The translations under genes were made by a program, and so were the position numbers. From positions 744,001-808,000 of the forward strand of contig AP026542.1 in NCBI GenBank assembly GCA_026075535.2: a DNA stretch of 64,000 nucleotides, given 5' to 3'. Origin of the DNA: Tricholoma matsutake. Taxonomy: Eukaryota; Basidiomycota; Agaricomycetes; Agaricales; Tricholomataceae. Below, one piece after another: positions 22,366-33,340 of this stretch (position 1 is the first letter of the stretch; each line of letters opens with the position of its first letter). The notes under the pieces were generated by a model. The model was not told the DNA's origin. It saw only the letters and a program-made list of their open reading frames with translations, and made no database searches.

Positions 22366-23757
22366 TTACTCTACATCTGTATTGTACAAAAATTCATCAA
22401 CATCATCACTGGCCTCGGGTTCTCGCAAAATCTCCTGATAGCTATTCCACATTGACTGTGCAATCTTGTTTTGCTGACCCACAACCACCCCATTCAGGTT
22501 GTTGTCTTCTACATTGCTGGCTTGTTGCACAAAGCCATCACCAGTGTGGCCACCTTGGTTTGGATATTCTTTGCCTGCAGGTTCTTCTTCCTGAGGATCA
22601 TGAATGCGAATAAAATTATGTATAGCACACAATGCTGCTGGAATTTGTGCTTGGATTGTGATGTCATATTCTGGTCCAATCAAAAGTATGCGAAAGCACT
22701 TCTTGAGAACTCCAAAAATGTGCTCGATTACATTTCTTGCCTGAGCGTGAGGCAAGTTGAAAAGCTCCTCTTTATTTTGTGGTCTGGACATTTCATGAAT
22801 TTAGGCATGCCTTATACTGAAAAACACAAACATACTGTAATGAGGCATGCCCCCATCCAGCAAGATGATAATGGATGCCGCAGTAGGGAGCAAGAAGCTC
22901 CTTGCAATGTGGGAAGCCTGCATCAGCAAGGAGATACAATCCCTTAGGTACGATTAGATCATCAGAGATCGCACTTTCATAAACTCGGGCATCTGATGCA
23001 GAGCCCTCCCATCCAGTAAGGACATATGTGAAAAGAAGATTGAACAAACAACAGAACAAGCAGTTCTGTGATATGAAGCCCTTCCAGTTGCGCCACGCTT
23101 CATGAGACTCAGCACAAGCAGTGGCATGGATGTGGCTACCATTGATTGCCCCAAGGGCACATTGGAGAAAAGGCCATAATTTCAGATTGTTGAAAAGTCG
23201 TGATGAAGGTGGATCATTGGGGGATATTTGTTTTATGTATTTGGAATTGAAAGGAGCAAATGCAAAGATACGAGCCATTTTATGGAAGTATCTGTGAACC
23301 TATGAGTCCAAAATGATGATAACAGAAATAAATGAATTCTTTACACAGATATCGTCTTGGGAGCATGTTGAAACTGTTCCTCAAGATGGCGGATAGGAAG
23401 ACCAGTGACACAACAATATAGAAAAATAGCAAGCTGCTCTTCGAGAGTGATGTACTTGGAATCCCCATGGCCCATCCCTCATAATTCAGACACGAGAGCC
23501 CTGAAAACATGCTTATTCATTCCAAGAGCTGTGTGAATGCGCTTTGGATGTCTGTGGAGTAGTTCAATGACCCAAGCCTGCCCTGTGAGAATTGATGTGT
23601 AACATGGCTCCTTGAAATAATACTGCTGTATAATCTTCAAGGTTCCAGGAATGACAATGTTGATGATCAGAACAACAAGTTGCTGAGCAATTTGAGCAAA
23701 AAGCTCTTGCTGTGAGGAATTTTGCTGTTGGGGAGGAAACATGGTGATGATTTGCAC
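22366..23757 (-). pseudogene. PIF/Harbinger DDE transposase (HARBI1-like)
   Basis: The order of motifs is that of DDE_Tnp_4 nucleases. The N-terminal helical region is followed by GDSKYITLEEQLAIFLYCCV and QHAPKTIS; an intron (about 23349-23299) gives VHRYFHKM. Then come GAINGSHIHA, the second catalytic Asp in GSASDARVYESA, LADAGF, and the Glu in ARNVIEHIFGVLKK after an intron (about 22839-22788). The first catalytic Asp is replaced: family members have GAID, here the codon at 23141-23143 gives Asn. One TGA (23479-23481) follows SEL where relatives have a sense codon. Otherwise the gene is nearly complete at about 430 codons. Catalytic loss is inferred from these two changes. Confidence 0.85.
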
Positions 23758-23945
23758 ATTTCATTGGAATGCTCTCAAAATACTATCATAGGCGTCTATC
23801 GATCAGTCAATATCGATAATCACAAAGTGATCAATTCTTAGGTATGACAGTGAATGAATTTCTTTGGCACCAATGGCAGGTCCAAATTGCCCTGGGACCC
23901 TCACATCCGATGATTGATGGTTAGCACACAAGCAACCAACATCTC

Positions 23946-26430
23946 ATGCCCTACAAGAAATTCAATCCTAATCTCAGAAATATAGCCAGTGGTGACACTC
24001 TAATTATCATCACTACCAGCCATTACACAGCTCGAGGCCTGGTGAAGAAGACGAAAGTTAGCAAACAAAATTTACACTCCTCTGTGTCCCCATCCAAGTC
24101 CCCTTCCAAACCTATCAAAGGATTGACTCCCTCAATTTCAGTTGAAGATAGACAAAATATTAACTTTGACAATGTGCTCTTAGAACCCCTCCAACTTCCA
24201 AAGTCTAAGGTGAGAGCATTACCCATTTGGCCCTCGATACCTTTTTGACCTTTTGTATTCAGTCACAAAATGACTACATGAGGGATTACCTGCATAAAAG
24301 GAAGTTCTATTTAGCACATATTCTCTCATCTGAGGCACCTCCGATTGAGATGGTTTGCAGCAGCTGTGGGTCATCGGGAGACTGGCATTGTTTGGACTGT
24401 CTTGGACATCTGATGTTTTGCAAGGACTGTTGTCAGAAGGCTCATCGGAACAACCCCTTTCACAAGATTCAACACTGGGAAAATGAGTACTTCAAAGATT
24501 CCACCCTCCTACAGGCCGGTCTTACCCTTCACTTTGGTCATGGTGGGAAGCTATGCCCCTCAAACCCCAGCGATGACTCCCACCAAGACGAGGTGAGGAT
24601 GAATGGCCATTCGGCCTTCCTGATCTCCCATCCAAGTTATTGGATGATGATGATGATGACCTTGAGTTCAGCTCAGTTCCTTTCTCTCAAATGGAATTGG
24701 ATGATGATGGATCATTGCTGGAGAGAGATGTTAGGGATAAAACTACCTATGTGAAGAATATACTAGTCATCGTTCATAGCAATGGTGTCCACCATCTTCC
24801 GATCCAATGGTGCAGGTGCCCTGGACACATACTTGATGATATACAGGCCCTTGATCTGCACTTCTTCCATGCCTCCTTCAAGCAAGTCAAGACCTTGTTC
24901 ACATTTGAAGGTCTAGATTCCTTCCTTGCCAAAAACCAGGAGTGCAAATCCTCTGCTTGGCATTACTACCAGAAGCTGAGGAGATTTACCTCTGCATGCT
25001 TTCCCGAAACTATTCCAGTAAGCTCCATCCCACCCATCAAAATACTGATCATCCTGACACTAATACTCATGTAATCTTCCAGGACCGATATCGGGAAGTT
25101 CTCCAATGTACAAGGCAATTCCAAAACCTCAAGCATCTGAAGTGGCATGGATTTGGGCATAACATTGAAAGTCCAGGACTCGGGGATCTTGCTGTTCTTT
25201 TCCCCACCTGTCCACAGGTTTGGATTAATTTGCCCGAAGATTGGAAGAATGATAAAGAACAGTAAGCACTACTTTTACACCAAGTCCCTGATAAACACTA
25301 AAGATATTTGGATGGGTTTATACTCAGTCTTTTGCCATTGATGGGAGCTTTACAGCTTCTCATCAATGTCAGAAATGACCCGAGGATGGCATGCCACTGA
25401 CAAATAGCCAGAGCTTTATGACAGAGAGCTCGGATTATAATGCTCACCTCAGGATAGCCAGGGAATTCAAGCAGCCTCCCTGTACATGCAACGAGTTCAA
25501 AGCTGATTGGAATGTCAATGTTGCTGGCTATGATGCAACTGGTATTGGATCAGTGGTTTGTCTTCAGCATGGATTTTTTCAACCTGAGGCCACCGTTGAC
25601 TTCCAAAAAGGAGAGCAGTAAGTCTCTTCCCATCACGAATACTCAATTTACAAGCCCTTTCATCCCAATTTACAGGCAGAAAAACATTTGTAAAGCCCTG
25701 AACAGCAAGACAATGAAGGGGATCAATTGATCGCTACTCATATATGACATCTTTTGTGAGTGGATAATCAACTTTCTCCTCCGAGTGAATCAGTCACCCT
25801 TTCTGTCTATCCCAGAAGGTCTTAAGATCACAGGAGCGATTGGGGACTTTCATGTGGTAGGACACGTTGATGATTGCCTTCCAAGATATACATTGGCATA
25901 TGTGCCAGGGAGTGGTGTAATTGATGGTGAAATTGTGGAAACTCTGTGGGCTGTCTTGAATGAAACATCCTGAAGCGCCAAGGGTGCGACTATGGCCCAT
26001 CGGAATGAAATTCTGGATGACCACATGAATCACTTGAACTGGAAGAAGCTAATCAGCATGAGTAAATATCTCATCATCCTTCCCCTACACTGAATATTGA
26101 CTACCTTATTTAATGTAGAATCATCGTTGGTTCAGAAGATGAAATGGGCAATGAATCTGTTGAAGGGGTCAGAAGAATCCTATAAGAAACTGACTGAGTC
26201 AGCAGCACCAGCAGATTTAGAAGCTTGGCAAGAGGGTGAGATGACGGTGCAACAAAATTGGGATAAAAATGTCAAGAGTATGGATTACTATGCCCTGAAA
26301 TGCAAACAAGGTACTGTCCTCTTCATTTCTCATTTCCAATCCCCTGATCTCAAGCATTACCTGGATCAGCCCCAGGTAAAGCCGAGATGTATCTCAACAA
26401 ATATGACCATTACCTCATATATATTATAAT
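23946..26430 (+). pseudogene. KDZ transposase 1 (CxC2 type), truncated
   Basis: Exon 1 (MPYKKFNPNLRNIASGDTLI) ends near 24208; a GTGAGA-TTCAG intron follows. The CxC2-type zinc cluster is at about 24355-24465: CSSCGSSGDWHCLDC, then MFCKDC, then HRNNPFHKIQHW. Next come VHSNGVHHLPIQWCRC, LKHLKWHGFGHNIESPG, CPQVWINLPEDW, the AIDGSF and VVCLQHGFFQPEATVDFQKG motifs, IYDIFCEWIINF, and GDFHVVGHVDDCLPRY plus DGEIVETLWAVLNETS, in the order typical of Kyakuja-Dileera-Zisupton transposases. Five or six GT-AG introns can be read. TGA codons at 25376-25378 and 25971-25973 and a TGA near 25726 break it. The C-terminal third is missing after about 26430. Confidence 0.85.
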
Positions 26431-26639
26431 CATGGATAGATATTGTAATGCTTCGTAGACCAATCCAACATTTAAGCAATTCCATCAAGATTTGACTGAG
26501 ACATGGCCAAAACTGAAAGGACATGCATTCAAGTTGTGGTTTGTAGTTTGTAATTTGTAGTTTGTAGTTGCACTCATTTGGGCTGTTATATGAATAAACT
26601 CCCATGGTACATATGATTAGGTGTGTTGTTGTTACTTTT

Positions 26640-27012
26640 ATGATGTCATATAGCTGTACAAAAAATTATAGCTCAGGTAATAAGCAATGCAATCAAAGTT
26701 GTTCTGATACAACAAAATACTCATACAAAAATGTTTTTGGTCATATCTCAACCAATTCTTGACCATTTTTGATGATCCAGGGCCCAAAAATGAAGTAAAT
26801 ATGTGTGGGAGTAAGGTCCAACATACATTTGGATGAAAGACTGGTTGCAACTGGTTTTTCATTGGTCCTACTATATTTTTCAAAACGAAAGACCAGCAAC
26901 TGGACTGAACAAGACCAGTCCATAAATAGACCACTGGTCCAGTCCTAATCAGTCCAGTTCAGTTCAGTTTCACTCTTTTTTTTGGTCCTACAGACTGGAC
27001 CTTTAAACACTA
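26640..27012 (+). mobile_element. hAT-like element remnant (right end)
   Basis: The right end reads CAGACTGGACCTTTAAACACTA, the same terminus as the full-length hAT-like copies at 30823-32227 and 43307-44962. Upstream lie GACTGGTTGCAACTGG and several GGTCC/GACCAG phrases shared with those copies. I find no left terminus and no second copy of the expected 8-bp flank ATTGCACA, so it is a fragment. Confidence 0.55.
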
Positions 27013-27097
27013 ATTGCACATCACTGCATGCCTGCACATCATCCATTCCCATCATTCCCATGTCATCCCTCCCATTGATCCCACCCCAACTAACATC

Positions 27098-30018
27098 TCA
27101 CTCATTGTGAATGACGTTGAGCACCCAATTTTCATCACATGGGTCCCATATTTTTGGGTTGATTTCTAACAGACTGGTATTGAATTCATGTACATAGCAT
27201 TCCCCACTGCATGTAGAGGTTGTCCTAAAACTAAGATAATACACCAGATAGTTAGTCAGCAGATATCCAGAGCACATTGTAGAGCTGGGCAGTGAGCTGT
27301 CCTTCCTCAACATCATTGTCATTCCATTCCTCATCATCAGTCCCCTTGTCAGGGATGCAAACATGTTCTGGCCACATCTTGTTAGCATCCATTTGCATAT
27401 CTTCATCCATCTGAATCTCATGTTCTGTTGGCCCTTCAACAGCAGATTCCAGGCTGACACTGGGCAGGATGCTACCTGTGAATCCAGGAAGGGCAGCAAG
27501 CTTCTTGAAATGGTCCATGTGCTGCGAGTTGAATCAGCCACACTCCCATCAATGCAGTGACACCTGGTGAGCCAGGCTACTATCATACAGCTGAATTTTG
27601 TCCTCTTTCTTCCTCAAGAAGACATCCTCATTGCATATGTAGGTGATCACTTGGGGGATCTCAATGTTGAGTCTCTGGATCTCCTCATGCACATGCTCAA
27701 GCTTGAAATATTGATCCATTGCCAGGCAGCAGGCCAGCATTGCCCAGGGCCTGTCACATATATCTTGACATGTGTCACAGAGGAGGTCAAAGTCTGCCAG
27801 GAATGCATATTCAACCATGTTGTTCCAGGAGAGATAGGGGCATGGAGGGGATAGGGCAGATGCCACATTATTGTACTTCTCCAGTGCATTACATATTGCT
27901 TTGGAGCACACTTGCAGGGCCTTCACAATGTGTTTCCAAAGCTTATAACCTATGAGAGTACATAAGAATGTGTTGAAGAGAACATACCAGTCTGTGAGAT
28001 GTTCATTTTGGTCAGTTCAAACATCCTTGACACAATCAGACCCTCAAGAGAATTGAGGCATCTTTGGTACTGGCATTTCCCCACCAGTGCCACTGTTAGG
28101 GCGACACCCACTATCTGCTAGCTAAGACTGTGTGGGTTCTCTCTACAAGAAGGGGGCGGGATCCGCACTCGTGATGGGGGAATTGATGGTTTTGATGTGA
28201 GGGGTTATTAATAGGTGAGTTTGTTGAGATAGGCCTTTCACACCGAAAACGTAGGTGGAATACCTAAGAGAACACAACTAGGGTCCCCTAGGCATATATT
28301 TAGGGTTTATATACTATGTTACATATATTGTACATTGTTGTTACCGACGCACTCGTACATGCGTGTACATTTTGATGCGTGCGAAATAAAATTCTCATGC
28401 TATCAAAATGTAGCATCATTTGGCATCATGTAGCATAATTCGACATAATAAAATAAAAATGAAAGTTTATTAAGTAATGGGGTGGTTTCCTAACAGCCAC
28501 TGCAGCACCCCATTCCAGTCATTCACTTGTCTATTGTTCTACCACCTCAAGCTTTCTCTCTAAGTCTTGTACAATGAGCAAGTCCTTGTCATGAGTTTTA
28601 AGAACATGATGGTGTTCTGTTTCCCTGGATTGTGTGTAGTTGCACCCACCCTGCATTGCAGGGGTTAGGTTATGCCAGAGTCGACATGCAGCTTCCAGCT
28701 TCAGCCTTTCAGAAACTTCATCAAACAGGGACATGAGGGAAGTCAATAGGATATACTTGCTAGCTTTGAGGTTGACTAGTTTCTGGTAATATTCCATCTC
28801 CTGCATCCTGTGGATTGGCTCTTTAGATAAGCCTCATAAGTATGGCCACTCATCTTCCAGCCATTCCATAAAGACACAAGCATCCAGGATGCCTTGGTCT
28901 GCAATAGTCTTTGCAAGAGCTGGCTCCAAATCAAGGATGTCAAGGGCTTGCATATAATTGTTGACAAGGAACTCACCTGGATGGAATGGTCAGTAAAGGA
29001 CATTGAGGAACTGAAATTTACATGCTAAGGCTCTGATATGTATCAAAGGTGTCCATGTGTTGCATAAACTCAACAATCTTCTGCTTTCTGTGAAAAATGC
29101 TTGCATCATGAAGGGATTATGCAAAGGTGTTTGACTTTGAGAAGAACCTCTCACATCCTTCAAGGTCTTCGAGTCCCATTCCCATTACATATGTGGCCAG
29201 ATATGCCAGCTGGCAAAGGCAGTTGTGGGTGTGGCCATGGAATGAACCCACAAGCACCTTGTATTTCAATTTCCAGGCTAAATCTCCCAGTGGACTCCAG
29301 TGGACTCACTCTATGGAGATCACATAAACCCTTTACAAAAGGCTGGATAGCGACATGTGGGCAGGGAAGATGAGAATTTTGCTAGAGTTCAAGAACTCTT
29401 ATCAAAACTGCAAACATATGTGAGAAAGGAGCACAAGGCATAAGTTCTTGTCATATCCAGTTTGCAACAACTCCTCCACCATCTTTAAGGAGATCAGCAT
29501 TGACTGATTCCAACCCTAGAATACATAAGCTAGAGATTCCAAACCAATAGGAATGAGCTCACAAAAGATGTCCAGAACATCGATTGAATACTTTCCCTCC
29601 ACCAACTCTTCTGCAGGCTTCTTGCACTCCCCATCCAGACCATTCTCCTCTACAGCCTCACTCCACAGCAGGTAAGCTTCTATGATAGCTGGCATCTGGG
29701 CATTGAACCCTTGCATTCACCATTCCAACCTATCCCTATGTGTATGGGGATTCACTCAAGTCTTCTTTTTGGTATGCAAGTCTTCCTCAAGAATTTGGTT
29801 GAATTCTCCACCTGCATGGCTGAGACTGAGGGGAGTGGACCCATCAAGGATGTTGTTGATGCCCAGGCCATCATCTCCCTGGTCACTGCCCTCTGGTATG
29901 TCATGGTGTGCTTTGATGGCACAACATTGGACTTCATCCATAGCTGCATAGTAGATTTAGTACAGGACTGTGAGGGAGCACATCTGCAAGAAAACTTACA
30001 TGACAGTTGATCTTGCAT
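27098..30018 (-). pseudogene. KDZ transposase 2 (CxC1-type), internally deleted
   Basis: Reading from 30018 downward: a DIPEGSDQGDD segment, SHAGGEF, then FNAQMPAIIEAYLLWSEAVE (N-terminal CxC-associated region); after about 29280 the central catalytic part with the first Asp residues is lost. The rest follows in order: GSFHGHTHNCLCQLAYLATY, GLEDLEGCERFFSKSN with the conserved Glu, IVEFMQHMDTFDTYQSL, NNYMQALDILDLEPALAKTI, MEYYQKLVNLKASKYI, LEGLIVSRMFELTKMN, then the C-terminal KYNNVASALSPP, VEYAFLADFDLLCDT and ALPGFTG motifs. Stops and frameshifts are frequent, and a solo LTR splits it at 28094-28495. It faces KDZ 1. Confidence 0.85.
28094..28495. mobile_element. Solo LTR in KDZ transposase 2
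   Basis: A 402-bp block starts TGTTAGGGCGACACCC and ends GGTTTCCTAACA, so its ends are inverted (TGTTAGG/CCTAACA). It is flanked by the exact 5-bp duplication GCCAC at 28089-28093 and 28496-28500. It interrupts the LEGLIVSRMFELTKMN region of the transposase. A TATATACTATG stretch near 28310 may be its promoter. Confidence 0.92.
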
Positions 30019-30159
30019 GGTAACCTCTGTTGGATTATATAATCTGCCACTGCTTAATCAGTGCTTAACAGACCATAGTTTGCACACACACAAGTGATGT
30101 GATAGTTGTAGAAATCCATGTCTGGTTAGATGGTATCCTTGTTCTGTTGAACCTTATAA

Positions 30160-30233
30160 GACCTGATAACTCAGTTGGTCAGAGCATCTGGTATATGTCC
30201 AGGGGGGCCTGGGTTCAATCCCCAGTCTGGTCA
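30160..30233 (+). tRNA. tRNA-like sequence, probably a tRNA pseudogene or SINE head
   Basis: The 73 bases plus an A discriminator fold into a cloverleaf. The acceptor GACCTGA pairs with TCTGGTC with one mismatch, the D arm is ACTC/GAGC with a mismatched first pair, the anticodon stem TCTGG/CCAGG is fully paired counting one G-U, the variable loop is 5 nt, and the T stem CTGGG/CCCAG is perfect around TTCAATC. An oligo-T (TCTTTT) follows, as for a Pol III terminator. The anticodon loop TATATGT has A instead of the near-universal U at position 33 and would place TAT (Ile) as anticodon. That and the D-stem mismatch argue for a pseudogene. Confidence 0.5.
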
Positions 30234-31314
30234 TCTTTTCTGCATTCCTACAACCTCTTCATGCTTTCGGTATTCTCAAATGGCCTTGGGTCCCAAGGCT
30301 TTGTTATGTTGTATGTGGCCCAACACATTGCCCTGTGAGCCAGTGACATGGATATGTTGTAATGAGGAGGTGGTTCTGTTGAGACCCATGTGTCAAACCT
30401 CATCAAACAACAGCCTGATTGCTATACATGATGTCGATGTCCTGGCCACTATGCCATCCTACCATGGGCCTGAAAGATCTTGATGGTGATTTCTGATTGC
30501 TTGGAGTGGTAAGTAATCTTATGCCTTTAAACACTTTGAAATGTCAATATACAAGTGACCCAGCATATAGTACTCTAAGCATGTAGTAGGTATAATTAGA
30601 ACATGAACACCGGCATGTCAAGATTGATCACTACTGACCTGAGGATACCGAGAGAATGACAATTAAACTACTTAGTTGGTGAGTAGCATTCTGCAATTGA
30701 TCTGATATACTTCCTGGTAAATGGAGGAGTGTCAATATGAGAAGAGTATGCCAATACCTTTGAATGCTACTTTGTATATGATCACTTGCCAAACATTTAT
30801 TAATAGTCTCATACTTCAATACTAGTGTTTGAAGGTTCAGTCCATAGGACCAAAGACTGAACCAGACTGAACCACAGTCCATGCTGCGGTTTGGTCCATT
30901 TTTCTGAAAAAGTGAGTAACTGAAACCGTGGTTTGGTTGCCAGTTCACTTGTTTTGAAAACATTTGAAAACTGTTATAAGACTGGTTGTAACCGGTTACA
31001 ACTGGTCTTTTTACACTTAGATTACATACCCTATAAGAGTACCAAATAAATATATCTATGTACTAATTACATATGTCATGGAGAAAAAACTGGGGCATGC
31101 CCAAACAAATAGAGGGAAAAGTAAGCTGTTTAAACAGCACTGACCATCTGCATCCATCTGTTTGCATGGTCATATGTACTCTCATTCACGTGCTTTTGAT
31201 GTGTTTACAGCTTTTGTTTATATGTTTACATTTATTTGTACTGTATTGCCACAAGCCACAATGTGTTTCGCAACTTGGTTTCTCTCCCCACAACAACAAT
31301 GGCCTTGTCCACAA

Positions 31315-31353
31315 CTGGGGCACAAACAACATCTGTCATTGTTTGTGCCCCAG
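31315..31353. repeat. Perfect hairpin inside hAT-like copy A
   Basis: CTGGGGCACAAACA pairs perfectly with TGTTTGTGCCCCAG across an 11-nt loop. GTAAGTATC follows at once and a CTTAG acceptor-like site lies near 31415. Comparable hairpins occur at the same relative place in the other copies. Confidence 0.9.
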
Positions 31354-31499
31354 GTAAGTATCTTTTACTCTTTGCCTTTCATTTGTAACTAATTATTATC
31401 TTGTTTGTTTCTTAGAATCTATGTATATTATAACACTGACGACATGGCACCCACTTCCAGCCTCACGCACCACTGCTCGTGGGGTGGACTGTGGGTGCA

Positions 31500-31795
31500 G
31501 GAGATGAGGACAATAAAGGCGAGGACAATGAGGGATGATGACAACAACAAACAACAAACAACAAGCAGGGGATGATGACGATGACAAATGATGAGTAGGG
31601 GAGGACAATGACAAACAAATGACAAGTAGAGGACAACAACAACAATGAACGACAAGCAGGGGACAATGACAATGACAAACGATGAGTAGGGTATGATGAC
31701 GATGATGAATGACAAGCAGGGGATGACAACAATGGCAAACTACAAGCAGGGGATGACAATGATTGGGGATGACAACAAGGATAAACAGGGACCAC
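31500..31795. repeat. Minisatellite inside hAT-like copy A
   Basis: Loose units built on GGGGATGACGACGATGACAA and AACGACAAGCAGGGGAC fill about 300 bp. On the opposite strand they give Cys/His/Pro/Ser-rich open frames that are not genes. Confidence 0.7.
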
Positions 31796-32733
31796 AAGAC
31801 AGTGACAGTGCAACACCTACCCCTCCTTCACTCAAAACGTGAGATGGAGGGGTAATTTTTTACTGACACATCTTCCCCAGCACCGCCATCCAGCCTCGTG
31901 AGCCCCTGCTCATGGGTGGACTTGTTTTCTTGTTTTTTAATGTTGTTTTGTATTATTCTTTTTTCTGTATGTATCTTAGTTACACAAATAGTTGGTATAG
32001 TGGAGGGCCTCCACTGCTGCGAGCCTCTTCTTGCAGGGTGTGGATAATAGTTTTAGAATATCTATTTAGTGTTTAACATAGCTTACCATTTGTATTCTTA
32101 CGTGGTCCTGACCAGTTGTGACCGGTCCAGCAACCATTAGGCAACCATGACAGACCAGTTTATACCAGTCCATGGTTGCCCCCTGAGGTGGGCAAAAAAC
32201 CGGACTGGACTGGACTTTCAAACACTATTCAATACACTTCCAACCTGACAACATAGTTAAAACTATTTTACCACCAAGCCAGTTCAATAGAATGGCACTG
32301 TAGGAAACTAGTAAGATGTAAAGAGATTGTATGCCACTTTGACGCAATTCTCCACTATATGTTAACAATCTATGCATATCCATGTTCATTCCATTTCTAC
32401 ACTCAAGAATCTTGTGCCTTCATAAAGCCAAGTATCATCCCTTAACAGTTGAACCATTTACCTTCAGGGTGTGTATTCCAACAGCCAGGGTTTACAGGAA
32501 GCATGTAGTACATGATACAAAAATATGAATGCAGTCAGGCTTCAGCACTGGTATCAAATCTACTGGCCAGTCATAACAACTCTACCACTCATGTACTTGC
32601 AAATGAACAGATAATTAGCCTGTTCAGATGTAGCTGCCTTCTTGACTTTGCCATGACAACCCATTACGTGCCTAGCCACATCCCTATGACTTGTCAGTTA
32701 ACATGAATTCTTGATGTACACAATGAACAGAAC

Positions 32734-33340
32734 TTACTTGCCGAGGTAGACACCAGGCTGTTCTCCCTCCATCACTACCCAATAAACTTCCTCATCCAAT
32801 AAGGGGCAAATTGGCTCAGAAAGATACCATATGATAGGCATGGCCTTATGCAACATGTGCTCTGCAGGTTCTTGGACAGTTGGCAAGCAGGGGTGGCAGG
32901 GAGAGGTGGGAACAAGCAAGGCATTGGCAACGTGTGGGCTCAGAGGGTTAGGCTTGGTCAGTGTTGTGGGGCAGGAAGACTGCCATACTTTTGTGGAGGG
33001 AGGCCATTTGGTCCCCTCCTGCCCACCATGGGGAAGGGTGGTAGGGCTCATGGGAGGTGGGCGAACAGGAGTCACAGGAAGGACAGGGAAAGCTGAGGTA
33101 GGATCTCCTACTGTTCCAGCAGCCACAGCATGTTCCCAAGCCAGGTGGGCATCAGCCAAGGTCCTATATCCTTGTTGGAGCACATTCAGATATCCATTTG
33201 TTTGTGCACCAGTTGCATTCCTTAATCCCTCATGGCATATTTAGTGAACATTATCATTGAAAAATGAGACTTGTACCATGTTACAAAGACCCCCTTCTTC
33301 CTGCCATTGAAAAAAACCCATGCAGTCGCCTTACCACAGG
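32734..33340 (-). pseudogene. Gene fragment with viroplasmin/RNase H1 N-terminal-type modules
   Basis: From about 33340 the frame reads AWVFFNGRKKGVFVTW, the start of the small domain shared by caulimovirus viroplasmin and the N terminus of RNase H1. A probable intron follows, then the rest of the module, YRTLADAHLAWEHAVAAGTV. A Pro-rich linker leads to a second start, VYWVVMEGEQPGVYLGK, just before a GTAAGT donor near 32733. Two such modules separated by a linker are seen in several fungal proteins. The domain binds RNA/DNA hybrids in RNase H1. I find no RNase H catalytic domain, and the gene probably continued toward the hAT-like insertion. Confidence 0.55.

Larger units (their letters stand above)
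30823..32227 (+). mobile_element. Non-autonomous hAT-like element, copy A
   Basis: The 1405-bp element has inverted ends TAGTGTTTGAAGGTTCAGTCC and GGACTGGACTTTCAAACACTA. It is flanked by the exact 8-bp duplication TTCAATAC at 30815-30822 and 32228-32235. Eight-bp duplications and TAGTG-type ends are those of the hAT superfamily. No transposase is encoded. Inside are many GGACCG/ACTGGT phrases, a perfect 14-bp hairpin (31315-31353) directly followed by a splice-donor-like GTAAGTAT, and a degenerate GATGACAACAATGACAAAC minisatellite at about 31500-31790. Confidence 0.92.

Noticed and set aside
31396..31816. Cys/His/Pro-rich minus-strand frames resembling zinc-binding or keratin-associated proteins
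   Set aside because: They lie over the minisatellite of hAT-like copy A. The same artefact recurs over the minisatellite of copy B at 44254-44650.
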